NCBI RefSeq assembly: GCF_945277285.1
Contig: NZ_CALYPR010000001.1
Coordinates: 806,001-870,000 of the forward strand
Length of the DNA stretch: 64,000 nt
Direction: 5' to 3'
Origin: an uncultured Bartonella sp.
GTDB taxonomy: Bacteria > Pseudomonadota > Alphaproteobacteria > Rhizobiales > Rhizobiaceae
Part shown: positions 55,906-64,000 of the stretch, in pieces
Numbering within the stretch: the first letter of the stretch is position 1
Layout of the letters: each line of letters starts with the position of its first letter
Made by a program: the position numbers and the translations under genes
Notes under the pieces: generated by a model
Told to the model about the DNA's origin: nothing
The model's input: only the letters and a program-made list of their open reading frames with translations
The model's database searches: none

Positions 55906-58900
55906 TCAATGGAAATCGCGAGATTTAGGAAGGGCACGAAACTGGCGTGGATGGCGTGCCACGGGCTCGCTTTCCAGTGTTGCAAAATGCTCAGGTCTTT
56001 CGCTCAAATTGATAAGATCCATACTTTTATCTTCAATATAGGCAGCAACAAGATGGGTAACACCGGATGAATCCCGCTGCATTTTACCTGTTACCAATAA
56101 AAGTTTTCCGCCCATGACCTCGCGGCGGAAACGTGCCATTATTTTTGGCCAAACCACAATATTGGCAATGCCGCTTTCATCTTCTATGGTTAAAAATACC
56201 ACACCTTTTGCACTTCCCGGTTTTTGCCGCACGGTTACAATACCGGCAATTGTTGCTACAGCACCGCCGGCAATCTCCATAGCATCGCGGCAGGTAAGAA
56301 CACCGTCTTTTTTTAAATTTTCACGCAAAAAACTGAGTGGATGGGCTTTGAGTGATAATCGTGTCATCTCGTAATCGGTAATAACATGCTCACTCAGTTT
56401 CATAGCCGGAAGTGCGAGCGGTTCTTCATCGCTCAACTCTGTCTGTTGTGCTGCTTCAAACAAAGGCAAAGCCGCATGATCGGGCAAACGACGCACCGCC
56501 CATAAAGCCGAACGGCGTTCAATATTAAGACTTAAAAAACAATCCGCATCGGCAAGAAGCTCGAAAGCACGTTTTGGCAAAACCACCCGGCGATGCAATT
56601 CTTCAATGGAAGAAAACGGCTTTAAAGCTTGTTCCAGTTCAATTTTTCTTCCCCATTCAGTTGCAAAACCGTTGATCTGGCGAAAGCCCAGACGCAGAGC
56701 AAAGCCTTTATCAGTTTTTTCCAGACTGTGATCATAATGGCTTTTATTGACATCGACCGGTAAAACCTCAACTCCGTGATTGCGTGCATCACGAATGATT
56801 TGCGCAGGAGCATAAAATCCCATCGGTTGGGAATTAAGAAGAGCAGCCGCAAAAACTTCCGGATGATGACATTTTAGCCATGCCGAGACATAGACAAGAT
56901 GGGCAAAGCTTGCGGCATGACTTTCGGGAAAGCCATATTCGCCAAACCCTTCAATCTGTTTGAAACAATTTTCCGCAAAATCCCGTTTATAGCCTCTTTT
57001 AGCCATACCTTCGACCATTTTTGAGCGCATTGTATGAATGGTTCCTACCCGCCGGAAAGTGGCCATGGCGCGGCGTAAAAGATTGGCTTCATCGGAAGTG
57101 AATTTGGCAGCCACAATGGCAATGCGCATTGCCTGCTCTTGAAAAAGCGGCACGCCCAATGTTTTTCCCAAAACACGTTCCAATTCATCCGGTGGCCCGA
57201 ATTCCGGCGATGGAGAAGGATAGTCAACCTTTTCCATGTGGTTGCGACGGCGCAAATAAGGATGCACCATGTCCCCTTGTATCGGCCCCGGGCGAACAAT
57301 GGCCACTTCAATGACAAGATCATAGAATTCTTTTGGTTTCAACCTTGGCAGCATGTTCATTTGTGCGCGGCTTTCAACCTGAAAGACACCAATTGAATCG
57401 CCTTTTGACAACATTTTATAGACACATCCGTCTTCCCGCGGAATATCGTGCAGGCCATGGATAATGCCCTTATGATACTTCAGAAAATCAAAGGCTTTGC
57501 GAATGCAGGTCAACATACCCAAAGACAAAATATCAACCTTCATCAGTTTGAGAGTATCAATATCATCCTTGTCCCATTCGATAAAACTACGGTCTTTCAT
57601 AGCCGCAGGCCCAACCGGAACTGTTTCATCAAGTCTTTGCTGGGTCAGTACAAAACCGCCGACATGTTGCGACAAATGCCGTGGAAAGCCAATCAATTCG
57701 TGAGCCAGACGCACGGTCAAGCCAATCATCCGGTTTGACGGGTCAAGACCTGCTTGGCTAATCTGCTCATCTGTTACGCCTTTGCCAGATGTTCCCCATA
57801 TAGTACCGGCAATAGCACCCGTGACATCTTCACTTAACCCCAAAGCTTTGCCGACATCACGAATGGCACTGCGCGAACGATAACAGATGACTGTTGCAAC
57901 AATAGCTGCCCGCTGGCGGCCATAGCGACGATAGATGTATTGCATCACTTCTTCACGTCGTTCATGCTCGAAATCAACATCGATATCAGGGGGTTCCTTG
58001 CGCTCTTCGGAAATAAACCGCTCAAACAACAAGTCGATTTCTTGCGGATTGACATTGGTAATGCCCAAACAGAAACAGACCGCAGAATTGGCCGCCGACC
58101 CGCGCCCCTGACACAGAATTTTCTGTTCCTTTGCAAAACGGACAATATCGTAAACTGTCAAGAAATAAGGCGCATAATGAAGTTTTTTAATCAGCTTCAA
58201 TTCTTTTTCCAAAAGTGGTCTGACTTGAGCATGGGCTTCTTTTGGAAAACGTTCTGCCATACCCTGCCATGTCAACTCTTCCAGATAGGATTGTGGCGTT
58301 TTGTCTATCGGCACCGGTTCTTCGGGATAAGAATAGGAAAGATCATTCAGGGAAAACGAAATAGGCGCAACAAAATCCCGTTGGGCGTGAAGGGCGCCAA
58401 TAAAGTTTCGATAAAGACGCCCTATCTCTTCAACCGGCTTTAGATATTTTTCGCTATTGGCAGCAAGTGCAAGCCCCACCTCGTCAATTGTTTTATGAAG
58501 GCGGATTGCTGTTAGCACATCCTGTAAAATGCGCCGTTCTTTGCTGTGGTAAAGAATATCATATGCTGCAATCAAACCGACCTGATGGTTTTTGGCAAAT
58601 TCAGCTAGATATTCGCCATAGCGGGCATCCTTGCCGGAAAAATCCATTGGCAGGGCAAGCCAGACTTGCCCTTTTGCTGCTTGTTGCAAACATTCCAAAG
58701 TGGTCTCCATTTTTTGTCCCACTACAACGATGATCTGGAAACCACGCGCCCGAAACAAAAAATCTTCAAAGCGTAAAAGACAGGCACCTTTTTCTCCTGA
58801 CCTTGCTTTGCCTTCACTTAGCATTCTGCACAGCATTCCATAGGCAGTTCTGTCACGCGGATAGACAAGAAGGTCGGGCGTTCCATCTGAAAATACCAGA

Positions 58901-59106
58901 CGGCAGCCCACAAGATAGCGAAAGGATCTATTCTGTTTTAAAATTTCACGTGCCATAGCAAATCCGCGTACAACACCCGCTAAGGTGTTTTCATCGGCAA
59001 TACCAATGCCGGAATAATGAAGTCGTGCGGCTTCTCCAACTAGTTCTTCGGGATGAGAGGCACCTTTCAAAAAGGAAAAATTGCTTCTTACCGACAAAGC
59101 AAACAT
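55906..59106 (-). CDS. dnaE2: Error-prone DNA polymerase DnaE2 (ImuC)
   Basis: This 1066-residue C-family polymerase has an N-terminal PHP domain (SNFSFLKGASHPEELV at the start), the catalytic aspartates in EERKEPPDIDVDFEHERREEV near residue 370, and a C-terminal OB-fold (VATIAGIVTVRQ near residue 945). Its shorter length than DnaE1, and the sequence near the end, mark DnaE2. It is the polymerase that does mutagenic lesion bypass with ImuA and ImuB after DNA damage. It lies 196 bp after imuB, further than usual, with a GGATGGAGA ribosome site. The stop is followed by the glycan cluster promoter region. Confidence 0.95.
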   Translation of the reverse strand: MFALSVRSNFSFLKGASHPEELVGEAARLHYSGIGIADENTLAGVVRGFAMAREILKQNRSFRYLVGCRLVFSDGTPDLLVYPRDRTAYGMLCRMLSEGKARSGEKGACLLRFEDFLFRARGFQIIVVVGQKMETTLECLQQAAKGQVWLALPMDFSGKDARYGEYLAEFAKNHQVGLIAAYDILYHSKERRILQDVLTAIRLHKTIDEVGLALAANSEKYLKPVEEIGRLYRNFIGALHAQRDFVAPISFSLNDLSYSYPEEPVPIDKTPQSYLEELTWQGMAERFPKEAHAQVRPLLEKELKLIKKLHYAPYFLTVYDIVRFAKEQKILCQGRGSAANSAVCFCLGITNVNPQEIDLLFERFISEERKEPPDIDVDFEHERREEVMQYIYRRYGRQRAAIVATVICYRSRSAIRDVGKALGLSEDVTGAIAGTIWGTSGKGVTDEQISQAGLDPSNRMIGLTVRLAHELIGFPRHLSQHVGGFVLTQQRLDETVPVGPAAMKDRSFIEWDKDDIDTLKLMKVDILSLGMLTCIRKAFDFLKYHKGIIHGLHDIPREDGCVYKMLSKGDSIGVFQVESRAQMNMLPRLKPKEFYDLVIEVAIVRPGPIQGDMVHPYLRRRNHMEKVDYPSPSPEFGPPDELERVLGKTLGVPLFQEQAMRIAIVAAKFTSDEANLLRRAMATFRRVGTIHTMRSKMVEGMAKRGYKRDFAENCFKQIEGFGEYGFPESHAASFAHLVYVSAWLKCHHPEVFAAALLNSQPMGFYAPAQIIRDARNHGVEVLPVDVNKSHYDHSLEKTDKGFALRLGFRQINGFATEWGRKIELEQALKPFSSIEELHRRVVLPKRAFELLADADCFLSLNIERRSALWAVRRLPDHAALPLFEAAQQTELSDEEPLALPAMKLSEHVITDYEMTRLSLKAHPLSFLRENLKKDGVLTCRDAMEIAGGAVATIAGIVTVRQKPGSAKGVVFLTIEDESGIANIVVWPKIMARFRREVMGGKLLLVTGKMQRDSSGVTHLVAAYIEDKSMDLINLSERPEHFATLESEPVARHPRQFRALPKSRDFH

Positions 59107-59302
59107 TGCTTTTCTCCATCCTGTTGAACGGTCATTTCGTTGCTCGCTCTCTTGCCAATTGCTCTTTTGTCAATGGGAATTTTATTAATAACCCATTGAA
59201 AAATAATTTTTTCTGCAAAGCCTGTCTATTTTCAAAAGAACAGAAAAAAGCGCAAGAAAATGCATAAAATTGCCCCTTGGAATTTTGTAAAATTGGACGA
59301 GA

Positions 59303-60901
59303 TCAGGCAAATAAACCATGTAGAAACCATTTTGTTTTCGGATATGGGCCATAGCGGAAGAGCCAGAAACGCTGACCGTCTTCATCTTCTACGCGATAAT
59401 AATCACGATCCGGCCCGGAATTTTTCCACCATTCGGCACTCATGCGTTCGGGTCCTTCGGCAAGACGAATTTTATGGATAACGCGTCGCCAACGAAAAGA
59501 GGCGGGCGGATCATCAGGCAAAGCAGCAATAACATCTATTGGTTGGGGCGGGCAAAACAGTCTTAATGGGCGTTCTGGCGGATTTTGAGAAAACGGCACG
59601 AAACCCTGCATTTCATAGTGTAGAGCCAAGGCCTTCAATGGTTCGGTGTGTGGTTTATGGTGCTGTGCCCTTTCCCAAAAGGCTGCATATTCGGGTATAT
59701 GACTTTCTTTTGCCCCGGCTACCAAAACATGATCTTGTCCCAAGCGGGTCGATAGGCGATCAACCAGCTGGCCAATTTCTGTCGGCTCCAAATTATCATG
59801 AACAAACCCTGTCTGCATGGGGCGAAGTGGGGCACAATGATTGGCTGCAAGCGCCAGAACATCATAGCCATAACCTGCATCAAGAGGTGTTTTTAAACTT
59901 TGCAGCCGCTCTTTCAAAAGAATAAGAAAAGGCGCCGGATCACTTAATGGATGACCGGTCTCAATGTTGATTTGATCAATATGTCCATCAACCCGATAAA
60001 GTGAAATTTTTAACATAAGACTGCCAAGGCCAAGCCTTGTCAGGCGTTTGAAAAAATCTTTTGCCAAAACAAAAAACTGCTCTTCAATCATTGCCATATC
60101 AATCAGCGGTTCTTCCAAACGCAATGGCAAATAAAGCGATGGGGGCGGGCTTATGAATGAAAGCGGCTCTTGTCTTTTTCCATAAAGGGCATCAAGGCGT
60201 GCTGGCAAAACCTCGCCGAAACGTGCAGCCAATGCTTTTGGTGAGATGTGGCGAACATCTTTCAAGCACTGAAAACCGGCACGGCGAAATGCCATTTGCA
60301 CATTTGGCTTGGCTTCAAGAGCAGGCAATCCCAAACGATCCAGCACATCGACAAAATCTTCTTTTGCAACAAAACAATTGTTCCCAAAACGGGCAAAAGC
60401 ACGCGCTGCAGCTGATGTATATGTAAGAGCCGAAAGCGTTTCCAGACCAAGTTTTTTATAATAAGCGGTCACTTTGCCAAGCATTTTTTGCGGACCCCCA
60501 AAAAGATGGTCACATCCGGTCACATCCAGCATCAAGCCGAAGGGAAGGCTATAGGCAACAAGCGGGGTAAAACGCCCGGCATTGCGGGCAAGAAAATCGA
60601 GATAATCCTTATCGGCACTTTCTGCTTCATTGGTTGTTTCTATTCTTTCACAAAGACTACGTGCATGAACCAGAGAAAGCCCGGGATAAAGACCGGCTTT
60701 TGCGGCCGCTTGATTGACAGATGTCAATATAAGGCCATGCATAGAGCGGCCAATCACAGCAAAGGGTTGTGTGAAATCCGGTGCTTTTTCAGGCGGCAAA
60801 ACCGCCTTGAGACGGTCTATGGGCAGGCGCGGAAAAGCGAGTGCCAGATAAAGCCGATTGAGTGAACCGCATTTCGGAGGATTGTGTAAAAATCTGGTCA
60901 T
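59303..60901 (-). CDS. imuB: Y-family polymerase-like protein ImuB
   Basis: This 532-residue protein is ImuB, a Y-family polymerase relative that acts as an adapter between DnaE2, ImuA and the sliding clamp. It has YLALAFPRLPIDRL near residue 18, and FIDVTGC-like MLDVTGCDHLFGG near residue 125, then the ALTYTSAAARAFARFG segment and the C-terminal WFLHGLFA end typical of ImuB. It starts at ATG 60901 inside imuA, with an overlap of 113 bases; a start further upstream at 60967 would add 22 residues with no family match. The overlap links the expression of both. Confidence 0.9.
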   Translation of the reverse strand: MTRFLHNPPKCGSLNRLYLALAFPRLPIDRLKAVLPPEKAPDFTQPFAVIGRSMHGLILTSVNQAAAKAGLYPGLSLVHARSLCERIETTNEAESADKDYLDFLARNAGRFTPLVAYSLPFGLMLDVTGCDHLFGGPQKMLGKVTAYYKKLGLETLSALTYTSAAARAFARFGNNCFVAKEDFVDVLDRLGLPALEAKPNVQMAFRRAGFQCLKDVRHISPKALAARFGEVLPARLDALYGKRQEPLSFISPPPSLYLPLRLEEPLIDMAMIEEQFFVLAKDFFKRLTRLGLGSLMLKISLYRVDGHIDQINIETGHPLSDPAPFLILLKERLQSLKTPLDAGYGYDVLALAANHCAPLRPMQTGFVHDNLEPTEIGQLVDRLSTRLGQDHVLVAGAKESHIPEYAAFWERAQHHKPHTEPLKALALHYEMQGFVPFSQNPPERPLRLFCPPQPIDVIAALPDDPPASFRWRRVIHKIRLAEGPERMSAEWWKNSGPDRDYYRVEDEDGQRFWLFRYGPYPKTKWFLHGLFA

Positions 60902-61610
60902 GGATGTTCCATTGCATCTGCCAATGTCCGGTCTGGCCGGTTCTGTTTCGCAAAAGTGTGACATCAAAATTCGTTAATCCCGGAGCTCTTGCCCCCGAAC
61001 TTTGTGAACGTGCCGCCTTGATCTGCCATCGCGTAGCGGCATTGCTGTTTTTCAACGCCTCTTTGCCAAGCGCAAGCACAACAGGCGAACGGGCTTTTTC
61101 TGCGGCCAGATGCAAACGCCGGGTAGCAGTAAAATCAAGGGCCCGACAGCCACCTGAAAGGCTCAAGAGCAGCCCGCCGACACGTGATGTTGCCAAAGCG
61201 TCATCCGCCGCTTTCAAGGCATCGGCCGCTTTCGGACAACGCACCAGAATGAACCGCGCCGGATCAAGCCCGAAAGCGGAAATACCTACCGGATAGGGAA
61301 GGCCATATTCACTTTCCACCTTTTCTTCCTCAAGCCAGATGAAAGGACGGTTCTGCTGTTCATTGCGTTTAAGAAGGCCTAGGGAAAAACCTGTTGCACT
61401 ATTCATGGCAGCAGGCCCGGCAATAATTTCATGTAAGGCATAAGAAGGAAATGGGCCGGCTGAAAAATCGGCCGCTTTGTGCCCGAGGCAAAAATACCCT
61501 TCCGGAAGGGTATTTTCCCTCTCGCTCTTCATGTTACTATCTACAAGAAGCTCGATAGGTTTTCCTTCTATACGAGCGACAAGGCGGCGTAATTGAGCTA
61601 TATCAGGCAT
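60789..61610 (-). CDS. imuA: SOS mutagenesis protein ImuA
   Basis: With ATG 61610 this is a 273-residue RecA/SulA-like protein of the ImuA family. It has the segment ALHEIIAGPAAMNSATGFSL near residue 75, LGLLKRNEQQNRPFIWLEEEKVESEYGLPYP near residue 95 and the LLLSLSGGCRALDFTATRRLHLAAEKA block near residue 170. It belongs to the ImuA-ImuB-DnaE2 mutasome and regulates lesion bypass with RecA. The start lies 18 bp after a perfect LexA box. A longer frame to 61673 would run through that box, so ATG 61610 is preferred. Confidence 0.9.
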   Translation of the reverse strand: MPDIAQLRRLVARIEGKPIELLVDSNMKSERENTLPEGYFCLGHKAADFSAGPFPSYALHEIIAGPAAMNSATGFSLGLLKRNEQQNRPFIWLEEEKVESEYGLPYPVGISAFGLDPARFILVRCPKAADALKAADDALATSRVGGLLLSLSGGCRALDFTATRRLHLAAEKARSPVVLALGKEALKNSNAATRWQIKAARSQSSGARAPGLTNFDVTLLRNRTGQTGHWQMQWNIHDQIFTQSSEMRFTQSALSGTRFSAPAHRPSQGGFAA

Positions 61611-61627
61611 AAAAGACTCACACAAAT

Positions 61628-61642
61628 GTTCTTGTTTTGTTC
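61628..61642. promoter_or_regulatory. LexA (SOS) box of imuA-imuB-dnaE2
   Basis: GTTC at 61628-61631, seven bases, GTTC at 61639-61642: the exact direct-repeat LexA consensus of alphaproteobacteria (GTTC-N7-GTTC). It lies 18 bp upstream of the imuA start codon and about 190 bp from the divergent DUF1232 gene. Confidence 0.92.
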
Positions 61643-61830
61643 TATTATGGAATCGAACACAAATCAGAGTCAAGCAGAGAATTTTCCTTTAAAAACCGCT
61701 TTCTTAACAATTTTGCTGTTTATGCAAACTCTTCATTCGAATGCAAAACTTGTAAAATCACACTCACTTCCTACTTTTTGTTTTAATGAACATGTGTGCT
61801 TAAAGGATATTTTCCGAATAGAAGTTTGAG

Positions 61831-62220
61831 ATGGATAAAACAACAATCGACAAAATTTTAAAGCCCGAATCTGAAGAAAAGCAGAAAAGCCGTGCTGCAA
61901 AGGTGCGTGCTGCATTTTGGAAAACGGTTCGTAAAGCGGCCGGGAATATTCCTTTTATGGAAGATGTCGTGGCGAGCTATTATTGTGCTTTGGACCCGAA
62001 AACACCGGCACGAGTACGCGGTATTCTTCTTGCCGCCCTTGCCTATTTTGTCATGCCATTCGACATTATTCCCGATATGTTGGCAGTTATCGGCTTTACC
62101 GATGACATCGCCGTTCTTACAATCGCTATTTCTGCAGTACGCGCTTACATTACCGATGCCCATTATCAGGCAGCACGAAAATCACTGGAAAAAGAACCGA
62201 TTGACGTGTCTAAAAAATAG
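61831..62220 (+). CDS. YkvA family (DUF1232) membrane protein
   Basis: This 129-residue protein has the DUF1232 core with the hydrophobic helix ARVRGILLAALAYFVMPFDIIPDMLAVIGFTDD at about residues 58-90, where Y-F-x-x-P-x-D-x-I-P-D is the family signature, and a preceding charged helical part. Members are small membrane-associated proteins of unknown role. It is divergent from imuA, and the LexA box lies between them, closer to imuA. No clear ribosome site other than a GAAG run precedes ATG 61831. Confidence 0.88.
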   Translation: MDKTTIDKILKPESEEKQKSRAAKVRAAFWKTVRKAAGNIPFMEDVVASYYCALDPKTPARVRGILLAALAYFVMPFDIIPDMLAVIGFTDDIAVLTIAISAVRAYITDAHYQAARKSLEKEPIDVSKK

Positions 62221-62399
62221 TTTTGACGCAAAACTTCAGTTTTTAAGTGAAATTTCACCTTTTGGTAACCATAAACAGGTCAAAATTATATGCAACACTG
62301 CTAGTATATTCATGAGAATGTTATGCTGGTTTTGTGAAATCGCCGGTTTGAAGCCATATGGCTTTGCCAATAGAAAACAAGAAGTGAGCTTAGTCTACG

Positions 62400-62897
62400 A
62401 TGTTTGGAAAAACTTTTGTTGCTGCGTCTGTTATGATTATGGCTGTTGCCGGAACTGCTTCGGCACAGACACCAACACGCATCAACCAATTTGATGCATG
62501 GGGCGCCTATTCCTATAAGTCGGGAAACAATACAGTATGTTATGTACTTTCGGCCCCCGTCACAGCAGAACCCAAATCCGTCAATCATGGCGACAATTAT
62601 TTTCTTGTCACCAAACGCACTGGCAATCCGGTTTCCTATGAGCCGCAATTTATGGCTGGTTATGCCTTGAAAGACAAAGTCATCGTTTCTGTCGATGGCA
62701 AAAATTTCGAATTCTTTACCAAGGATTCGTCTGCATGGGCAGCTTCTCCTGCGACTGAAAGCCAGCTTGTCGCGGCAATGAAAAACGGATCAAATCTTTC
62801 TATTAAAGCCGTTTCACAGCGTGGAACAAATACAAGTTATACCTATTCCTTAAAAGGTATTACAGCAGCTCTTAATGCTGCACAAAAATGTAAATAG
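62400..62897 (+). CDS. IalB-family (invasion-associated locus B) secreted protein
   Basis: This 165-residue protein has a signal peptide (residues 1-22, cut after ATASA) and the IalB-like core: FDAWGAYSYKSGNNTVCYVLSAP with the first Cys near residue 48, then DNYFLVTKR, FEFFTKDSSAWAA and a C-terminal Cys near the end (AAQKCK), probably a disulfide pair. IalB is linked to erythrocyte invasion in Bartonella; homologues are widespread in Rhizobiales and may have other envelope roles. It sits upstream of rlmN, as in relatives, and ends with a strong terminator. Confidence 0.88.
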   Translation: MFGKTFVAASVMIMAVAGTASAQTPTRINQFDAWGAYSYKSGNNTVCYVLSAPVTAEPKSVNHGDNYFLVTKRTGNPVSYEPQFMAGYALKDKVIVSVDGKNFEFFTKDSSAWAASPATESQLVAAMKNGSNLSIKAVSQRGTNTSYTYSLKGITAALNAAQKCK

Positions 62898-62926
62898 AAA
62901 GAACTTGCAACTTTTAATTATTTTTG

Positions 62927-62966
62927 GCACTGCATCATGATATTGTCATGTTGCAGTGCTTGTTTT
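62927..62966 (+). terminator. Rho-independent terminator of the IalB-family gene
   Basis: An 8-bp stem, GCACTGCA at 62927-62934 and TGCAGTGC at 62952-62959, contains a further CATGA/TCATG pair and is followed by TTGTTTT. Confidence 0.85.
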
Positions 62967-63048
62967 ATGGCGCATAAGTGTGGTGACGTTTGTTTGCTTT
63001 TATGTTAAATGCGCCAGACGGAACTTTATATTTCAGAACCGGGAAAGT

Positions 63049-64000
63049 ATGAGCATATCCTACGATCTTAGACCTATTGGCGCAGCTTCATTCTTGCGCC
63101 CTGCCAGAATGGATGAAACAAAATCATCCCTTATTGGTTTGTCGCGTGCAGAAATGGCAAGCGCTTTGCAGGAAATAGGTGTCCCCGAGCGCCAGTCGCG
63201 TATGCGTGTGAGCCAGCTATGGCATTGGCTCTATGTGCGCGGCGTATCCGATTTCAATGATATGTTCAATATTTCAAAGGACATGCGGGAAAAATTGCAG
63301 AAGCATTTTTCCATTGCACGGCCGGAAATTGTTGAAGAACAGGTTTCCAATGATGGAACCCGTAAATGGTTGTTACGCTTTCCTTCCCGTGGGGCGGGAA
63401 AACCCGTTGAAGTTGAAATGGTCTATATCCCTGAAGAAGGGCGGGGCACATTATGCATGTCCTCGCAAGTAGGCTGCACACTCACTTGTTCTTTCTGTCA
63501 TACAGGGACACAAAAACTCGTCCGTAATCTGACAGCAGAAGAAATTCTTGGCCAATTGCTGATTGCCCGTGACCGTTTAGGAGATTTTCCTGATAAAAAT
63601 ACACCCGACGGCGCAATTGTGCCGGCAGAAGGGCGTAAAATTACAAATATCGTCATGATGGGCATGGGTGAACCGCTCTATAATTTTGAATCGGTTAAAA
63701 AAGCCTTATTAATCGCTTCGGATGGCGATGGTCTTTCGCTTTCAAAACGCCGCATCACATTGTCGACGTCCGGCGTTGTACCGGGAATTTTGAAAACTGG
63801 CGAAGAAATTGGTGTTATGCTGGCGATTTCGCTTCATGCCGTGCGCGATGAATTGCGCGATATGCTGGTACCAATCAACAAAAAATATCCATTGGCAGAA
63901 CTGCTGGATGCCTGCCGTGCTTATCCCGGATTATCAAATGCCAAACGGATAACGTTTGAATATGTCATGCTCAAGGATGTCAATGACAGCCTTGATGATG
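63049..64000 (+). CDS. rlmN: 23S rRNA/tRNA (A2503/A37) C2-methyltransferase, 5' part
   Basis: The frame is open from ATG 63049 to the window end, 317 codons of an expected 400 or so, so the gene is cut. The start reads M-S-I-S-Y-D-L, which agrees with rhizobial relatives as I remember them, and GGGAAAG lies just before it. The visible part has the N-terminal SRAEMASAL helix, WHWLYVRG near residue 63, the radical-SAM cluster CTLTCSFCH near residue 144 (C-x3-C-x2-C), [10 protein letters not shown] near residue 205 and [10 protein letters not shown] near residue 241. RlmN methylates A2503 of 23S rRNA and A37 of some tRNAs. Its second catalytic Cys lies beyond the window. Confidence 0.96.
   Translation, partial: MSISYDLRPIGAASFLRPARMDETKSSLIGLSRAEMASALQEIGVPERQSRMRVSQLWHWLYVRGVSDFNDMFNISKDMREKLQKHFSIARPEIVEEQVSNDGTRKWLLRFPSRGAGKPVEVEMVYIPEEGRGTLCMSSQVGCTLTCSFCHTGTQKLVRNLTAEEILGQLLIARDRLGDFPDKNTPDGAIVPAEGRKITNIVMMGMGEPLYNFESVKKALLIASDGDGLSLSKRRITLSTSGVVPGILKTGEEIGVMLAISLHAVRDELRDMLVPINKKYPLAELLDACRAYPGLSNAKRITFEYVMLKDVNDSLDD

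Noticed and set aside
55776-55985. Small minus-strand frame at the end of dnaE2
   Set aside because: It overlaps the dnaE2 3' end in another frame, has no ribosome site and no family match; a shadow frame.
58945-58965. Second parS-like site (TTTCACGTG) inside dnaE2
   Set aside because: Only the left half and centre match; the right arm is lost and it is within a gene.
1-64000. CRISPR arrays, insertion sequences, prophage, tRNA or rRNA genes
   Set aside because: No spaced direct repeats, transposase or integrase genes, or cloverleaf-type sequences were seen on reading both strands. Short or degenerate RNA genes could have been missed by eye.

Overview
The window looks like chromosomal DNA of an alphaproteobacterium of the order Hyphomicrobiales (Rhizobiales). 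The reasons are the ChvI/ChvG pair next to pckA, a short HPr kinase with a Man-type EIIA and HPr, class I LysRS, AddAB, a DivL with Tyr in place of the H-box His, a TsaE-phosphotransferase fusion, ImuA-ImuB-DnaE2 behind a GTTC-N7-GTTC LexA box, and an IalB-family protein. The moderate to low GC by eye and the IalB protein fit Bartonellaceae, perhaps the bee-gut Bartonella clade. This assignment is an inference. In relatives as I remember them (Agrobacterium), chvG/chvI, pckA and divL lie near the chromosome origin, and a near-consensus parS-like site at 11287-11302 fits that.

Layout. 0-3 kb: the 3' end of ppk2, a periplasmic binding protein, an MDR-family reductase and a TRIC-like membrane protein. 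3.3-9.2 kb: HPr, EIIA-Man, HPr kinase, ChvG and ChvI on the minus strand, with pckA divergent; this block links nitrogen/carbon PTS signalling, envelope and acid sensing, and gluconeogenesis. 9.2-19 kb: housekeeping and small genes (arfB, a BON-LysM protein, alkB, a PCu(A)C chaperone with a DUF2946-like partner, a lone RAM domain, TerB-like, lysK, prfC, an XRE regulator) and a 686-bp gene-poor stretch. 19.1-32.3 kb: a tightly overlapping minus-strand series divL > tsaE-amgK > murU > addB > addA, followed by trxA, with ahcY upstream under a perfect inverted-repeat operator.

32.6-36 kb: rmlACBD on the plus strand makes dTDP-L-rhamnose and the shared intermediate dTDP-4-keto-6-deoxyglucose. 36.2-45.4 kb: thpR, tamB, tamA and comM. 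45.4-55.6 kb: an AT-rich minus-strand glycan cluster holding three dTDP-3-acetamido-3,6-dideoxyhexose genes (3,4-ketoisomerase, aminotransferase, N-acetyltransferase) between five glycosyltransferase genes. One of these is a GT2/GT-B fusion and one is GT61. A run of nine G lies just upstream of the first gene and A8-A9 runs lie inside three glycosyltransferases, so variable expression of the surface glycan is plausible. This cluster is the best candidate for a little-described system in the window.

55.9-61.6 kb: the SOS mutagenesis operon imuA-imuB-dnaE2. 61.8-64 kb: a DUF1232 protein, an IalB-family secreted protein, and rlmN, which runs off the end of the window. I found no tRNA, rRNA, CRISPR array, insertion sequence or prophage.
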